Source: an uncultured Clostridia bacterium (GTDB lineage Bacteria; Bacillota; Clostridia; Oscillospirales; Ruminococcaceae). From it: a stretch of 64,000 bases of DNA. Positions 55,922 to 64,000 of the stretch are shown here, one piece after another (the first letter of the stretch is position 1; every line of letters starts with the position of its first letter). The stretch spans positions 1-64,000 of the forward strand of contig CANQNK010000001.1 in NCBI GenBank assembly GCA_947625195.1. The letters run 5' to 3'. The notes beneath the pieces were generated by a model. That model worked only from the letters and a program-made list of their open reading frames with translations. It made no database searches and had not been told where the DNA came from. The translations under genes and the position numbers were made by a program.

Positions 55922-56577
55922 TTACAGACGTGACGACAGACATTTCCGTATGGGGAGTGATAATAGCTATTGCGGTAAGTCTTGTTCTTGGGCTTGTAAT
56001 TGCCGGCATATATGCTATGAGCGGAAACGCTTCAAAATATATGCTTGTTTCACTTGCAATACTTCCAGCGGTTGTAGGAGTGGTAATACTGGTTGTAAAC
56101 GGAAATCTGGGAGCGGGAATTGCCGTTATGGGGGCGTTCAGCCTGGTAAGATTTCGTTCTATACCGGGAAAGAGTCTTGATATATGTTTTTTGTTCTTTG
56201 CAATGGGAGTGGGACTGGTATCCGGAATGGGATACGTTATTTTTGCGGCAGTGATAACCGTAATCATCGGAGCTGTCCTGTTGGTAGGCTCAAAGCTTGA
56301 TATAGGAACAGAGCGCAGCGAAAACAAAAAGCTCAGAATAACTATTCCGGAGGATCTTGACTATTCGCAGTGCTTTACAGACCTGTTTGAAAAATATACT
56401 AAAAGCGCCAAGCTCATTAAAGTAAGGACCACGAATATGGGAATGCTTTACGAGCTTACATATGAAATACGCCTTAAAAACAGCAGTATGGAAAAAAGTC
56501 TGATAGACGATGTAAGGGTAAGAAACGGAAATCTCACAATTGTGTGTGAGAGAAACATTAATTTTGAATCCATATAG
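55906..56577 (+). CDS. DUF4956-family membrane protein
   Basis: TM-rich N-terminus, GAFSLVRFRSIPGKSLDICFLFFAMGVGLVSGMGY, soluble C-domain; overlaps the VTC gene. Confidence 0.88.
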   Translation: MFTNIITDVTTDISVWGVIIAIAVSLVLGLVIAGIYAMSGNASKYMLVSLAILPAVVGVVILVVNGNLGAGIAVMGAFSLVRFRSIPGKSLDICFLFFAMGVGLVSGMGYVIFAAVITVIIGAVLLVGSKLDIGTERSENKKLRITIPEDLDYSQCFTDLFEKYTKSAKLIKVRTTNMGMLYELTYEIRLKNSSMEKSLIDDVRVRNGNLTIVCERNINFESI

Positions 56578-56591
56578 CAGCACCAAACATT

Positions 56592-56632
56592 AAAGCCCCG
56601 CTGAGAATTATGCACTGCGGGGCTGTATTTAT
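56592..56632 (+). terminator. Rho-independent terminator
   Basis: AAAGCCCCGCtgagaattatgcactGCGGGGCTGTATTT. Confidence 0.7.
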
Positions 56633-56652
56633 TGGCGATGAATCGGCCAAGA

Positions 56653-56696
56653 CAAACAGGGAACCGAGTAATTTCCGGTTCCCTGTTTTTTGAAAT
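56653..56696. terminator. Terminator near rny
   Basis: ACAGGGAACCGagtaattTCCGGTTCCCTGTTTTTTG. Confidence 0.7.
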
Positions 56697-56704
56697 TATA
56701 AAGC

Positions 56705-58270
56705 TTATTTTGCATACTCTATTGCTCTGCTTTCCCTGATGAGGTGGACTTTAATCTGTCCGGGATAATCCATCTCGTCCTCGATCTGCTTGGCGATATC
56801 ACGTGCAACCAAAACCATTTTTTCATCGTTTATCTTTTCAGGCTGAATGATGATTCTTACCTCTCGTCCCGCCTGAATAGCGTAAGACTTTTCAACACCC
56901 TCGTAAGAGGTGCATATTTCCTCAAGCTTCTGCAAGCGCTTGATGTAGTTTTCGTAATTCTCGCTTCTTGCGGCAGGTCTTGCGGCGGAAATGGCGTCTG
57001 CTGCCTGAACAAGTGCGGCAACAACAGTTCTTGTTTCAACATCGCCATGGTGAGCCTCTATCGCGTGGATTACATCGGCGCTTTCCTTGTACTTTTTACA
57101 TACGTCAACGCCTATCTGAACGTGCGAGCCTTCGATTTCGTAGCTGAGCGCCTTACCCACGTCGTGCAGAAGTCCTGCTCTGCGCGCGAGGTTTGCGTCA
57201 ACGCCAAGCTCTGATGCCATCATACCGGCAAGATGTGCAACCTCTATTGAGTGGTTAAGTACGTTCTGACGGTAGCTTGTTCTGTATCTTAAGCGACCGA
57301 TGAGTTTTACAAGCTCATTATTCAGACCGTGTACATTGGTTTCAAGAACCGCTCTTTCACCCTCCTGTTTGATTTTATATTCTACCTCTCGCTTTGACTT
57401 TTCATACATTTCCTCGATTCTGGTCGGATGAATCCTTCCGTCCTGAATCAGCTTTTCAAGTGTGAGCTTAGCTATCTCTCTTCTTACCTGATCAAAACAG
57501 GACAGAGTTATAGCTTCCGGCGTATCGTCTATGATCAAGTCAACGCCCGTTAGTGTTTCAATGGTGCGGATGTTTCTTCCCTCTCTGCCGATGATCCTGC
57601 CCTTCATCTCGTCGTTCGGCAGAGGAACTACTGAAACGGCGGTTTCTGAAACCTGATCTGCCGCGCACCGCGAAATAGCAAGAGAGATATATTGTCTTGC
57701 TCTGTCCTCACATTCTTCCTTTATCTGTGCTTCGTAGTTCTGAATTTTAACTGCCTTATCGTGAATAAGCTCGTCGTCCAGCAGCTTTAACAGGTGATCT
57801 CTTGCCTGATCCTTTGTGTATTCCGCAATTCTTTCGAGCATTTCAAGCTGGCTTCTCTTTATTCTTTCGGCCTCTTCAAGACTTTCGTCGGCAGACCTTA
57901 TTTTCTGCTGAAGCGTTTCTTCCTTTTTCTCTATGCCTGAAACCTTTTTGTCAAGAGCCTCTTCCTTTTGCTGAAGCCGCCTTTCCTGACGTGAAACCTC
58001 AGTTCTTCTTTCCTTGATTTCCTTTTCCGCTTCATTACGGTTTTTGTGAATTTCGTCCTTTGCTTCAATAAGGGCTTCTTTTTTCAATCTCTCTGCGTTT
58101 TTGGCTGCGTCGTCAATAATGCGTTGAGCCTCCTGCTCGGCGGAACCTATCTTGGCCTCTGCATTTTTTCTGCGGTGATTTTCACCCAGTCTAAACGCAA
58201 TGAAAAACGAAACTGCCGCGCCGAGAATCAGTGTACCGATGCACAGTAAAACAGATGTCAACAAATCCAT
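56705..58270 (-). CDS. rny: Ribonuclease Y
   Basis: N-terminal TM, coiled coil, KH ([36 protein letters not shown]), HD domain ([13 protein letters not shown]). Confidence 0.97.
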   Translation of the reverse strand: MDLLTSVLLCIGTLILGAAVSFFIAFRLGENHRRKNAEAKIGSAEQEAQRIIDDAAKNAERLKKEALIEAKDEIHKNRNEAEKEIKERRTEVSRQERRLQQKEEALDKKVSGIEKKEETLQQKIRSADESLEEAERIKRSQLEMLERIAEYTKDQARDHLLKLLDDELIHDKAVKIQNYEAQIKEECEDRARQYISLAISRCAADQVSETAVSVVPLPNDEMKGRIIGREGRNIRTIETLTGVDLIIDDTPEAITLSCFDQVRREIAKLTLEKLIQDGRIHPTRIEEMYEKSKREVEYKIKQEGERAVLETNVHGLNNELVKLIGRLRYRTSYRQNVLNHSIEVAHLAGMMASELGVDANLARRAGLLHDVGKALSYEIEGSHVQIGVDVCKKYKESADVIHAIEAHHGDVETRTVVAALVQAADAISAARPAARSENYENYIKRLQKLEEICTSYEGVEKSYAIQAGREVRIIIQPEKINDEKMVLVARDIAKQIEDEMDYPGQIKVHLIRESRAIEYAK

Positions 58271-58603
58271 TTTTAAGCTTCCTCCTTCTTAAGTCAGTAT
58301 GGTTAATACTACCCGCGAAGGCATATGCTCAATTCAAATATTCAATTGTGATTTTACATTCTGGGGATAAGCCCCGTAATATATATCGGCAAAAATCAGC
58401 CGACTGATTGAGTACATTTACCCTCGGAGTAATGTATAAAAAGAGTGATAATATCTATTGACACAATATGATACTTAGAAAATGCTTAAGCATCAAGATT
58501 GCATAAATACATAATATACAAATTCATTATATAACAAATATACAAGTCTGTCAAGATTGTTTTGTCCGTTTTGACAAAAAGCAGTCTGTTTTTAGAAAAT
58601 CTC

Positions 58604-58632
58604 TTGACAACTTTGTGCCTTGGTGATAAAAT
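58604..58632 (+). promoter_or_regulatory. Promoter of the T-box/thrS operon
   Basis: TTGACA (58604-58609), 17 bp, TAAAAT (58627-58632). Confidence 0.75.
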
Positions 58633-58644
58633 TACTTTATATAA

Positions 58645-58900
58645 GGTAAAACTGTGACGGAGAAGCCTTTTTGCTATGCCGCGGAAAAGAGAGAGTGAAA
58701 ATCAGCTGAAATTTCGCTTGCCGTATGTGAAAACGGACACCGCTCCCGAGCGCGCCCAATAAGCGCCGTAATTTCTGCGTTAAGGAATTTTGTTGAGCCT
58801 GTGCCGTAAGTTTTGGCGCGGGGAACTTGGGTGGAACCACGATATTTGTCGTCCCGGGGTAAAGCGAACAGGTCGCTTTGCGTTCGGGATTTTTATTTTG
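58645..58900 (+). promoter_or_regulatory. T-box leader (threonine)
   Basis: T-box core GGGTGGAACCACG at 58829-58841; terminator-like CCCGGGGTAAAGCGAACAGGTCGCTTTGCGTTCGGGATTTTTATTTT; putative ACC specifier at 58739-58741 next to CTCC, which can pair with GGAG at the Stem I base. Confidence 0.88.
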
Positions 58901-58914
58901 AAAGGAGCGTTTTA

Positions 58915-59250
58915 ATGCTTTTGCCGAAAACCAAGAAAAAAGGTGCCTTTATCACGTTTTTTCTGTCGATAGCTCTGGAACTTGCAATAGTAGCCCTCTT
59001 TTTGACTGTCGCGATAGTAAAGTCTGCGATAACGATGTACGAGACGCTTTTGTGGGCGATAATTCTGTTTATATTCGTGTACTGGTCAAACTCTGCGTAC
59101 AACGGTTTTTGCGTTGACGAAAACGGCAAAAGCGTGCTCACAAATGGTACCAGAAGAGCTTTTAATGTCATAAGCCTTATATCAAGTATTGTGCTGTTTG
59201 CGGTTGGAGTACTGGTTTTTGCAGACTACTATTTTATTAAGATATTTTAA
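58915..59250 (+). CDS. Small membrane protein between the T-box and thrS
   Basis: ATG at 58915 after GAAAGGAG; 111 aa MLLPKTKKKGAFITFFLSIALELAIVALFLTVAIVKS..., three TM segments. Confidence 0.75.
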   Translation: MLLPKTKKKGAFITFFLSIALELAIVALFLTVAIVKSAITMYETLLWAIILFIFVYWSNSAYNGFCVDENGKSVLTNGTRRAFNVISLISSIVLFAVGVLVFADYYFIKIF

Positions 59251-59295
59251 GAAAAAATTACCCGTTGCTTAGGGTTATGAAAGGATAGTATTAAA

Positions 59296-61206
59296 ATGAT
59301 TAAGCTTACACTAAAGGACGGAAGCACCCGAGAGATTGAGGGCGCTCAGAGCGCGGGAGAGATCGTCAAGGGCATTGGTATGGGACTTTACAAGGCTGCC
59401 TGCTCGGTGAAGATAAACGGAGAGGTCAGGGATTTAAGGACGGTTGTGGATTCTGACTGCACCTTTGAGGTTTTGACCTTTGACGATATCGATGGAAAAA
59501 AGACTTTCTGGCACACGGCGTCTCATATTATGGCGCAGGCAGTCAAAAGGCTTTATCCAGAGACTCTGCTTGCCATCGGGCCTGCTATAGATAACGGATT
59601 TTACTATGATTTTGACAGAGAAACACCCTTTTCTGAGGAAGAGCTCATTGCAATAGAGCAGGAGATGAAGAATATAGTCAAGGAGGGCTTAGAGCTTGAG
59701 CAGTTTGAGCTTTCACCAGATGCGGCTATCGATTACCTTAAAAAGCAGGGGGAGATATATAAGGTAGAGCTTTGCGAGGAGCATGCCGGCAAGGGAGAGC
59801 CTATTTCATTTTACAGGCAGGGAGAGTTTACCGACCTATGCGCAGGTCCTCACCTTATGACGACAGCGTCGGTAAAGGCGATAAAGCTTACATCATGCAC
59901 TGGCGCGTATTGGAGAGGAAACGAGAAAAACAAGATGCTTTCAAGAATTTATGCGGTCGCTTTTCCAAAGGTTTCGCAGCTTGAGGAGTATCTTACGCTT
60001 GTTGAGGAGGCAAAGAAAAGAGATCACAGAAAGCTTGGAAAACAGCTTGGTTTGTTTATGATGCACGAGGCAGGACCGGGATTTCCGTTTTTCCTGCCGA
60101 AGGGTATGATACTTAAAAACACTTTGCTCGGTTACTGGCATGAGCTTCACGAGAGAAACGGCTATCAGGAGATATCCACTCCGATCATTTTAAACAGAAG
60201 CCTTTGGGAGACATCCGGACACTGGGATCACTACAAGGATAACATGTATACAACTGTCATAGATGAGAAAGACTGTGCAATAAAGCCGATGAACTGCCCG
60301 GGCGGTGTTTTGGTTTATCAGTCTGAGCCTAGATCTTACAGAGATCTGCCGCTTCGTTTGGGGGAACTCGGAATAGTTCACAGACACGAAAAATCGGGAC
60401 AGCTTCACGGACTTATGAGAGTCCGCTGCTTTACGCAGGACGATGCGCACATATTTATGACTCCGGATCAGATAAAGGACGAGATAAAGGGAGTTGCCCG
60501 GCTTATCGACGAGGTTTACAGTCTGTTCGGATTCACCTATCACGTTGAGCTTTCTACACGCCCGGAGGACAGTATGGGAAGCGATGAGGACTGGGAGATG
60601 GCAACCGATGCACTGAGGGGCGCACTTGAGGACTTGGGGCTAGGATATGAAATAAACGAGGGGGACGGTGCGTTTTACGGGCCGAAGATAGACTTTCACC
60701 TCAAGGATTCCATAGGCAGAACATGGCAGTGCGGAACGATACAGCTTGACTTTCAGCTTCCGCTGAGATTCGGGCTTGAATACAACGGAGCAGACGGAGA
60801 AAAGCATCGCCCGATAATGATACACAGGGTAGCGTTCGGCTCGGTTGAAAGATTTATAGGGATTTTGATAGAGCATTACGCAGGAGCATTTCCGCTGTGG
60901 CTTGCGCCGGAGCAGGCAAGAATCATACCCGTTTCAGATAAGCAGAACGACTATGCCGAACGGGTGCTTGATCGCCTGAAGGCTGAGGGTGTGAGGGCAA
61001 CTATTGACAAGAGAGCAGAGAAAATGGGCTGGAAAATAAGACAGGCTCAGCTTGAAAAGATCCCGTATATGCTGGTTATCGGAGACAAGGAGATAGAGGC
61101 GGGCGCAGTTGCAGTGCGCTCACGCAAGGACGGCGATATCGGTACTGCGGAGGTTGGCGACCTTGTGGCAATGCTTAAAAAAGAGATAGAAACCAAAGCA
61201 AACTAG
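59296..61206 (+). CDS. thrS: Threonyl-tRNA synthetase
   Basis: TGS domain, HTASHIMAQAVKRLYP, MNCPGGVLVYQSEPRSYRDLPLRLGELG, RCFTQDDAHIF; preceded by a T-box. Confidence 0.97.
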   Translation: MIKLTLKDGSTREIEGAQSAGEIVKGIGMGLYKAACSVKINGEVRDLRTVVDSDCTFEVLTFDDIDGKKTFWHTASHIMAQAVKRLYPETLLAIGPAIDNGFYYDFDRETPFSEEELIAIEQEMKNIVKEGLELEQFELSPDAAIDYLKKQGEIYKVELCEEHAGKGEPISFYRQGEFTDLCAGPHLMTTASVKAIKLTSCTGAYWRGNEKNKMLSRIYAVAFPKVSQLEEYLTLVEEAKKRDHRKLGKQLGLFMMHEAGPGFPFFLPKGMILKNTLLGYWHELHERNGYQEISTPIILNRSLWETSGHWDHYKDNMYTTVIDEKDCAIKPMNCPGGVLVYQSEPRSYRDLPLRLGELGIVHRHEKSGQLHGLMRVRCFTQDDAHIFMTPDQIKDEIKGVARLIDEVYSLFGFTYHVELSTRPEDSMGSDEDWEMATDALRGALEDLGLGYEINEGDGAFYGPKIDFHLKDSIGRTWQCGTIQLDFQLPLRFGLEYNGADGEKHRPIMIHRVAFGSVERFIGILIEHYAGAFPLWLAPEQARIIPVSDKQNDYAERVLDRLKAEGVRATIDKRAEKMGWKIRQAQLEKIPYMLVIGDKEIEAGAVAVRSRKDGDIGTAEVGDLVAMLKKEIETKAN

Positions 61207-61220
61207 ATGTTTAAAAAGTA

Positions 61221-61257
61221 AAGGCTCGGGAGCATCAATCTCCCGAGCCTTTTGTTG
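61221..61257 (+). terminator. Rho-independent terminator after thrS
   Basis: AAGGCTCGGGAGcatcaatCTCCCGAGCCTTTTGTTG. Confidence 0.85.
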
Positions 61258-61564
61258 TAAGACCCTTTTTACGTTTAGGTATTTTACAAGTTTTCTTATG
61301 TGTGTAAAAAGAGCAAAGCGCTTTTAAGTCAGCCGCAGCAGTCGTAACTATCCGTCTTTTAACAAATGCTTTGTAAATTGAAAACAATTACTTAATAAAT
61401 TATGAACAACTTGTATTTTTTTACAATAATATGTCGAAAATAAACTAAACAAAGTAAATTATTGTATTTATATACAAATATTTAATATTATTTTTGTGCA
61501 CAATCACTAAAAATAGCTGTTTTTACCAATCTGCACAAAACATATAGTAAAATTCAACAAAACC

Positions 61565-61593
61565 TTGACAAAAAAATAGATGCCTGTTATAAT
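61565..61593 (+). promoter_or_regulatory. Perfect-consensus sigma-A promoter upstream of the ABC operon
   Basis: TTGACA (61565-61570), 17-bp spacer, TATAAT (61588-61593), extended -10 TG. Confidence 0.85.
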
Positions 61594-61753
61594 ATTAAAT
61601 AGAAAATTGCACCCGAATTGCAATTTCTTTGACTATTTCGTCAAAAAAGAATTAAAATAACACGGTCTGATAGTTGCTTTTATCCAATTGGTTAAAGGTG
61701 TGTTACTATTATTTGTCTAAAAAGCCAAATGTGCAAAATGCACAAATAAAACC

Positions 61754-62464
61754 GTGTTAAGGTCAATTTTAAGGGGCGGTGAGCAGGTGTCTGCAATACT
61801 TAAGGCTGAAAATGTAAGCCGTGATTTTAAAATCGGCGACGGAAGCATCGTCAATGCGCTGAAGAATATAAATATAGAAATAGAGCAGGGCAAGCTCACG
61901 GTTCTTAGGGGTCGCTCCGGAAGCGGAAAGACGACGCTGATAAATATTTTAGGAGCTCTTGACCGCCCTACTGAGGGAAAAGTTATGTTCTTGGATGAGG
62001 ATATAACAGCTTTAAGTGACAAACAGAGAGACGAGAAAAGGCGGTATGATATGTCTTTTGTCTTTCAGTCGGTAGCTTTGATATCCAGTATGACAGGATA
62101 TGAAAACGTTGAGTTCGGGCTCAGGCTTGCGGAATATCCCGCGGCGCAGCGGGACGAGAGAGTTAAAACGTGTCTTGCAAACGTAGGCCTTGCAAAGAGA
62201 ATGCATCACCGCCCGGGGGAAATGTCGGGAGGAGAGCAGCAGAGGGTGGCTATCGCAAGGGCGATAGCACATTCGCCCAAGATAATATTTGCAGATGAGC
62301 CTACGGCGGAGCTTGATACCCAGACCTCTTTGTACATAGTAAAGCTTTTTAAGGAGCTTGTCGAAAAAGAGGGAATGACAATCGTGATGACAACTCACGA
62401 TCCGAGTATGATGGATGTGGCCGATGTGGTTTACACGCTTGAGGACGGTGAGATTGTTGAGTGA
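61754..62464 (+). CDS. ABC transporter ATP-binding protein (MacB/LolD-like)
   Basis: RGRSGSGKTTLINILGALDRPTEG, MSGGEQQRVAIARAIAHSPKIIFADEPTAELD. Probable start is GTG at 61787 (VSAILKAENV). Confidence 0.92.
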   Translation: MLRSILRGGEQVSAILKAENVSRDFKIGDGSIVNALKNINIEIEQGKLTVLRGRSGSGKTTLINILGALDRPTEGKVMFLDEDITALSDKQRDEKRRYDMSFVFQSVALISSMTGYENVEFGLRLAEYPAAQRDERVKTCLANVGLAKRMHHRPGEMSGGEQQRVAIARAIAHSPKIIFADEPTAELDTQTSLYIVKLFKELVEKEGMTIVMTTHDPSMMDVADVVYTLEDGEIVE

Positions 62465-63428
62465 GATTCAGACTGATGAAAATAATGTAGCTTCACTGAG
62501 TGAAGACTGTATGATAAGCTGTGAAAACCTTGTAAAAATTTATAAGACCTCAGAGGTTGAGGTAGTAGCTCTTCAGGGGCTGGACTTTGAAGTAAAGCGC
62601 GGCGAGCTTATGGCAATAGTCGGAAACTCCGGAAGCGGCAAGAGCACGCTTTTGAATATGCTCGGAGGACTTGACAAGCCGAGTGCCGGAAGTCTTTTTG
62701 TAGACGGGAAGAACCTTTTGAAGTTTTCCGACAACGACTATATGGAGTACAAGCGGAACACGGTGGGCTTTGTGTGGCAGAACAACGCGCGAAACCTTAT
62801 TCCGTATCTGACGGCGGTTCAAAACGTAGAAATGCCGATGCTCTTAAAGGGTGCAAAGCAGCGGCGCGAACGTGCTCTTGACCTTTTAAATAAGGTAGGG
62901 CTGTTAAACAGAGCAAACTCAAGGCTCGATCAGATGTCCGGAGGAGAGCAGCAAAGGGTTGCAATAGCGATAGCGCTTGCGAACTCGCCAAAGCTTCTTT
63001 TGGCGGATGAGCCTACGGGAGCGGTGGACACAAAAACTTCAAGAGCAATTCTTGATATATTCAAAGAGCTTAACAGGACCGAGGGACTTACTATTGTAAT
63101 AGTTACTCACGACGTGAAGCTTTCAAAGCATATAGACAGAGTAGTTGCGATACGTGACGGACGCATAAGCTCTGAAATTGTGAGAAAGAAGTCCTACGCC
63201 GATGAGTTAAAAGACCTTGGAGACATAAGCGATATAACGGAGCAGCAGCCTGCGGCTGAAGAGGAAGAAGACCTTCAGCACGAGGAGCTTATCGTATTAG
63301 ACAGATCGGGACGGCTTCAGATCCCGAAGGATTACCTTGAGGCGCTCGGGATCAGGGGCGGAGACAAGGTGAAAGCGGAGCTTGACGAGCAATCCGGAAG
63401 GATTCACATATTCAAGTCAGGCGAATGA
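62415..63428 (+). CDS. ABC transporter ATP-binding protein with C-terminal AbrB/SpoVT-like domain
   Basis: GNSGSGKSTLLNMLGGLDKPSAG, MSGGEQQRVAIAIALANSPKLLLADEPTGAVD; C-terminal LIVLDRSGRLQIPKDYLEALGIRGGDKVKAELDEQSGRIHIF. Start probably TTG 62457 or ATG 62511. Confidence 0.9.
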   Translation: MWPMWFTRLRTVRLLSEIQTDENNVASLSEDCMISCENLVKIYKTSEVEVVALQGLDFEVKRGELMAIVGNSGSGKSTLLNMLGGLDKPSAGSLFVDGKNLLKFSDNDYMEYKRNTVGFVWQNNARNLIPYLTAVQNVEMPMLLKGAKQRRERALDLLNKVGLLNRANSRLDQMSGGEQQRVAIAIALANSPKLLLADEPTGAVDTKTSRAILDIFKELNRTEGLTIVIVTHDVKLSKHIDRVVAIRDGRISSEIVRKKSYADELKDLGDISDITEQQPAAEEEEDLQHEELIVLDRSGRLQIPKDYLEALGIRGGDKVKAELDEQSGRIHIFKSGE

Positions 63429-63499
63429 TCAACGCTATTGCCCTTTAAGGGGAAATATAAACCGGAACTACTACATTTTATAAGGAAGGTGGATACACT

Positions 63500-64000
63500 G
63501 TGAAACACAAGCTTTTGAAAAAGGTTTTGGCTTTTTCATTGGTTATGGCGCTGCTTGCGACTTCATCAGCTGCGGCTTATGCTGCCGAAGATCAGACTGA
63601 GGCTCCAGCCTTGGAATCTGACACAGAGCAGGAGAGTATTGCAGAGACTGAAGAAACGGCGGCAGATGATATGGTGTCCTACACGGACTATCGTGAAAAG
63701 TATAAGGACGCCGAGCGTCCGGAGGTAGCCGAAGATGAGGGCTATATTTATTCGGGGAAATATCAGCCCGAATACACCGCCAGTGAACAGGCTGAGGTAA
63801 CGGTTGAAGATGTAGACGGAAGAGAGGCTTTAAAATGGGCAAATCAGGTAGGAAGCATTTCATTTCCGTTTAAAGTGGATAAAACCGGAGTTTATGCGAT
63901 AAAGGTTTCTTACGAGGCTCTTGCAGGCGGAACTGACGGGGTTGAGTTTGATTTTCAGATAAACGGAAAGTCTCCTTACGATACCGCTTCAAGAATCACT
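63500..64000 (+). CDS. Secreted protein, N-terminal part (runs off the window)
   Basis: GTG start after AAGGAAGGTGG; open to the window end; signal peptide KHKLLKKVLAFSLVMALLATSSAAAYA, acidic linker, then a beta-rich region. Confidence 0.75.
   Translation, partial: MKHKLLKKVLAFSLVMALLATSSAAAYAAEDQTEAPALESDTEQESIAETEETAADDMVSYTDYREKYKDAERPEVAEDEGYIYSGKYQPEYTASEQAEVTVEDVDGREALKWANQVGSISFPFKVDKTGVYAIKVSYEALAGGTDGVEFDFQINGKSPYDTASRIT

Noticed and set aside
58271-58600. Possible riboswitch in the rny 5' region
   Set aside because: Several short hairpins (e.g. GGGG/CCCC, CGGC/GCCG) but no recognisable riboswitch core.
58813-58914. Upstream extension of the 145-aa ORF before thrS
   Set aside because: Overlaps the T-box antiterminator/terminator; the real start is the ATG at 58915 with a good RBS.
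1-64000. CRISPR arrays
   Set aside because: No regularly spaced short direct repeats with unique spacers seen; the only tandem repeats are the in-frame 276-bp coding units.

Overview
The window is a chromosomal segment that looks like a low-to-mid GC, spore-forming Clostridia/Oscillospirales-type Firmicute (spo0A, spoIVB and spoVG are all present). It opens on the 3' end of a 5S rRNA and a tRNA-Asn. Next comes a short accessory patch with an ISL3-family transposase remnant and an XRE repressor divergent from a membrane protein, with twin operators on a consensus promoter. Housekeeping and sporulation genes follow: PAP2, triple PepSY, lexA-murC, spoVG, aquaporin, NUDIX, spo0A, spoIVB. An MBOAT / truncated DHHW-like / FkbH (HAD-IIIC) / dedicated ACP / PLD-type cardiolipin synthase operon comes next, then a type II fatty-acid locus (fabD on the opposite strand; fabH-K-G-F-accB-fabZ-accC-D-A-acpP). 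After that are a large hybrid sensor-kinase-like protein whose H-box lacks the phosphorylatable His, tRNA-Arg, metG, feoA-feoA-feoB-Cys-rich protein, gatD-murT, maf, and a galactofuranose/pyruvylated-glycan ABC-export cluster. The window ends with an AGCS symporter, a 3D-domain cell-wall protein with 4 near-identical repeats next to a holin-like pair, an aldolase-like DRE-TIM protein, VTC+DUF4956, rny, a Thr T-box with an extra membrane-protein gene before thrS, and a two-ATPase ABC system (one with a C-terminal AbrB-like domain). The best candidate for an under-described system is the MBOAT-FkbH-ACP operon (12.0-18.1 kb), which resembles dlt in architecture but has FkbH chemistry replacing DltA. 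All family calls come from reading the translations by eye; no searches were run.
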